A stretch of DNA of 64,000 bases, from positions 2,232,001 to 2,296,000 of the forward strand of contig NZ_CP009922.3 in assembly GCF_000993785.3 (NCBI RefSeq), in the 5' to 3' direction. Both the position numbers and the translations under genes were made by a program. Under the pieces are notes generated by a model. That model had not been told where the DNA came from. It did no database searches and saw only the letters and a list, made by a program, of their open reading frames with translations. Below, piece after piece: positions 62,850-64,000 of the stretch. The first letter of the stretch is position 1. Each line of letters opens with the position of its first letter. Origin of the DNA: Streptomyces xiamenensis. Its GTDB lineage: Bacteria; Actinomycetota; Actinomycetes; Streptomycetales; Streptomycetaceae.

Positions 62850-62939
62850 GTGAGTGCTCCTTGACGGATGGACGGATTAAACACAGGAAAGAGTAGCCGA
62901 TCGGAGGACCGACCCCGCAATCGGCTACTCGGAGTGAAG

Positions 62940-63012
62940 TAGCGGCGACCGGACTTGAACCGGTGACACAACGATTATGAGCCGTTTGCTCTACCGACTG
63001 AGCTACGCCGCC
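62940..63012 (-). tRNA. tRNA-Met (anticodon CAT, elongator)
   Basis: 73 bases. Acceptor GGCGGCG, D-arm GCTC/GAGC, anticodon loop CTCATAA, T-arm ACCGG/CCGGT. The anticodon stem (AACGG/TCGTT) lacks the three G-C pairs of initiators, and the 1-72 pair is G-U, so it is the elongator. Adjacent to rpmG. Confidence 0.95.
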
Positions 63013-63059
63013 ACGAGCTGCGCGGCTCCCGCCAACAGGAGGAAGACCTCACATCTCAG

Positions 63060-63132
63060 AGCCCCAAAACGGAATCGAACCGTTGACCTTCTCCTTACCA
63101 TGGAGACGCTCTGCCGACTGAGCTATTGGGGC
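63060..63132 (-). tRNA. tRNA-Thr (anticodon GGT)
   Basis: 73 bases. Acceptor GCCCCAA/TTGGGGC, anticodon stem TCTCC/GGAGA with loop ATGGTAA, T-arm AACGG/CCGTT. Reads ACC and ACU. No CCA is encoded. It is 47 bases from tRNA-Met and probably cotranscribed. Confidence 0.96.
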
Positions 63133-63275
63133 GAGCGAGAAAGAGATTACACGCTCCCGGGCCGAAGACGAAATCCGTAAACGGCCGCCCCGGCTCCGTC
63201 AACACCGCCCAAGTCGCCGGAAACCACAGCAGTACGACTAATGGCGTCTTCCCCACCCAGCCACCCCGGGCGCCG

Positions 63276-63281
63276 TAGCCT
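63276..63281 (+). promoter_or_regulatory. -10 box of a leaderless promoter
   Basis: TAGCCT, six bases before the GTG at 63288. No -35 identified. Confidence 0.45.
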
Positions 63282-63287
63282 CGCCTC

Positions 63288-64000
63288 GTGCCCGACCACC
63301 GCGATGCCGCCGCGACCGCACTGCTGCTGGGCGGCGCCCGGCTCGCCGACGGCCGTACCGTCGATGTCCGGCTGACCGGCGAGCGCGTCGAGGCCGTCGG
63401 AACCCCCGGCAGCCTGCCCGCCACCGCGCCGGGCGTCCAGCGGCTCGACCTCACCGGCTATCTGCTCCTGCCGGCCCCCGCCGAGCCGCACGCCCACCAC
63501 GACACCGCCCTCACCAGCGGCTGCCCGGGGCCGCCCCCCGAGGGGCCCGACCAGCTGCGGCGGCGGATCATCGAGGCGTCGCTGCTCCAGCTCAGCCACG
63601 GCGCCACCGCCCAGCGCAGCCAGATCAGGATCGGCGACATCCTGGGGCTGCGCGCGCTGGAGGCCGCCCAGGCGGCGCGGCGGGCGCTGCTGGGGCTCGC
63701 CGAGCTCCAGCCGGTGGCCGCGCCCCGGCTGCTGACCGGGCGGGCCGGCGCCGACAACCGCGCCCAGCTCGCGGACGCCGCCCAGCTCGGCGGCACCGCG
63801 CTGGGCGGCTGTCCCGACCTCGACCCGGACCCGGCCGGCTACGCGGACATCGTGCTGTCCATCGCCGACGCCCAGGGGTGCGCCATCGACCTGCACACGG
63901 ACGCGGACGACCCGGCCCGCTTCGCCCGGCTGGTGACGGCGGCGGGGGCGTGCCGTACGGCGGTCACGCTGGGCCCGTGCGCCGGGCTCTCCCTTCTGCC
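63288..64000 (+). CDS. Amidohydrolase, cytosine-deaminase-like (partial)
   Basis: First 237 or so codons; the gene runs off the window. The N-terminus is the small beta-sandwich (LLLGGARLADGRTVDVRLTG), followed by PAPAEPHAHHDTAL, the metal-binding HxH in the place of PGxVEPHxHLD, and CAIDLHTDADDP, the usual later histidine region. It would hydrolyse a cyclic amide or amine. GTG at 63288 with a -10 box six bases upstream indicates a leaderless start. It is divergent from the tRNA genes. Confidence 0.85.
   Translation, partial: MPDHRDAAATALLLGGARLADGRTVDVRLTGERVEAVGTPGSLPATAPGVQRLDLTGYLLLPAPAEPHAHHDTALTSGCPGPPPEGPDQLRRRIIEASLLQLSHGATAQRSQIRIGDILGLRALEAAQAARRALLGLAELQPVAAPRLLTGRAGADNRAQLADAAQLGGTALGGCPDLDPDPAGYADIVLSIADAQGCAIDLHTDADDPARFARLVTAAGACRTAVTLGPCAGLSLL

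Noticed and set aside
63147..63896. 249-codon minus-strand frame near the right end
   Set aside because: Antisense to the amidohydrolase gene, with Gly/Val/Arg-rich composition; the plus-strand frame has the family's metal-binding motifs.

Overview
The window is chromosomal core DNA from a high-GC Gram-positive actinomycete, almost certainly a Streptomyces or another Streptomycetaceae member. The evidence is very high GC in third codon positions, frequent GTG and TTG starts, S12, RpoA, RpoB and RpoC proteins that agree closely with remembered Streptomyces sequences and lengths (RpoA 340 aa, RpoB 1161 aa, RpoC 1299 aa), and the streptomycete order tRNA-Trp / secE / nusG, rplK-rplA / lipoprotein / rplJ-rplL / rpoB-rpoC, rpsL-rpsG-fusA-tuf and a fused S10-spc-alpha ribosomal protein cluster. 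There are no insertion sequences, phages or CRISPR arrays.

Layout. 1-18.8 kb: read leftwards, the S10 (rpsJ to rpsQ), spc (rplN to rplO), secY-adk-map and infA-alpha (infA-rpmJ-rpsM-rpsK-rpsD-rpoA-rplQ) units, ending with truA and one rightward membrane protein. 19-28.5 kb is an accessory block: a sodium:solute symporter with a small partner protein and a LytS/LytTR-type two-component system; divergently, a three-gene acyl carrier protein / ketoacyl synthase / alpha-beta hydrolase cassette; then a UgpB-like ABC importer without its own ATPase. 28.7-30.8 kb: an ActP-type acetate symporter with its DUF485 partner. 31-35.5 kb: the str operon (tuf, fusA, rpsG, rpsL). 35.6-36.6 kb: an LCP-family protein. 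36.7-48.3 kb: rpoC, rpoB, rplL, rplJ, a lipoprotein, rplA, rplK. 48.4-53.1 kb: a DctA-like carboxylate symporter, a TAXI-type binding protein and a two-component system, lying between rplK and nusG, which are neighbours in S. coelicolor as I recall it. 53.2-64 kb: nusG, secE, tRNA-Trp, an aspartate aminotransferase, adenosine deaminase, an inositol-polyphosphate-kinase-like protein, murB, an MFS exporter with its TetR regulator, two hot-dog dehydratases (HadA/HadB type), rpmG, tRNA-Met, tRNA-Thr and the start of an amidohydrolase.

How the genes fit together. Most of the window is translation and transcription machinery, with intrinsic-terminator hairpins separating units and good HrdB-type promoters visible before rpsL, rpoB and rplJ. 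A 25-nt hairpin-forming element is shared, 24 of 25 identical, by the 5' regions of the rpsJ and rpsL operons. All ribosomal proteins here that can come in zinc and zinc-free versions (S4, S14, L33, L36) are the zinc-binding version. The accessory blocks mainly concern uptake of small carboxylates and sugars or glycerol phosphates under two-component control.

The most striking non-housekeeping gene is at 57162-58202. Its product has the inositol polyphosphate kinase signatures PxxxDxKxG and IDFAHT behind an N-terminal Pro/Ala-rich leader with an AGNAAV motif. The second is the stand-alone ACP-KAS-hydrolase cassette at 22854-25273. Others are the zinc-type rpsD inside the alpha operon, the insertion that splits nusG from rplK, and matching palindromic operators before the tetR and MFS genes.
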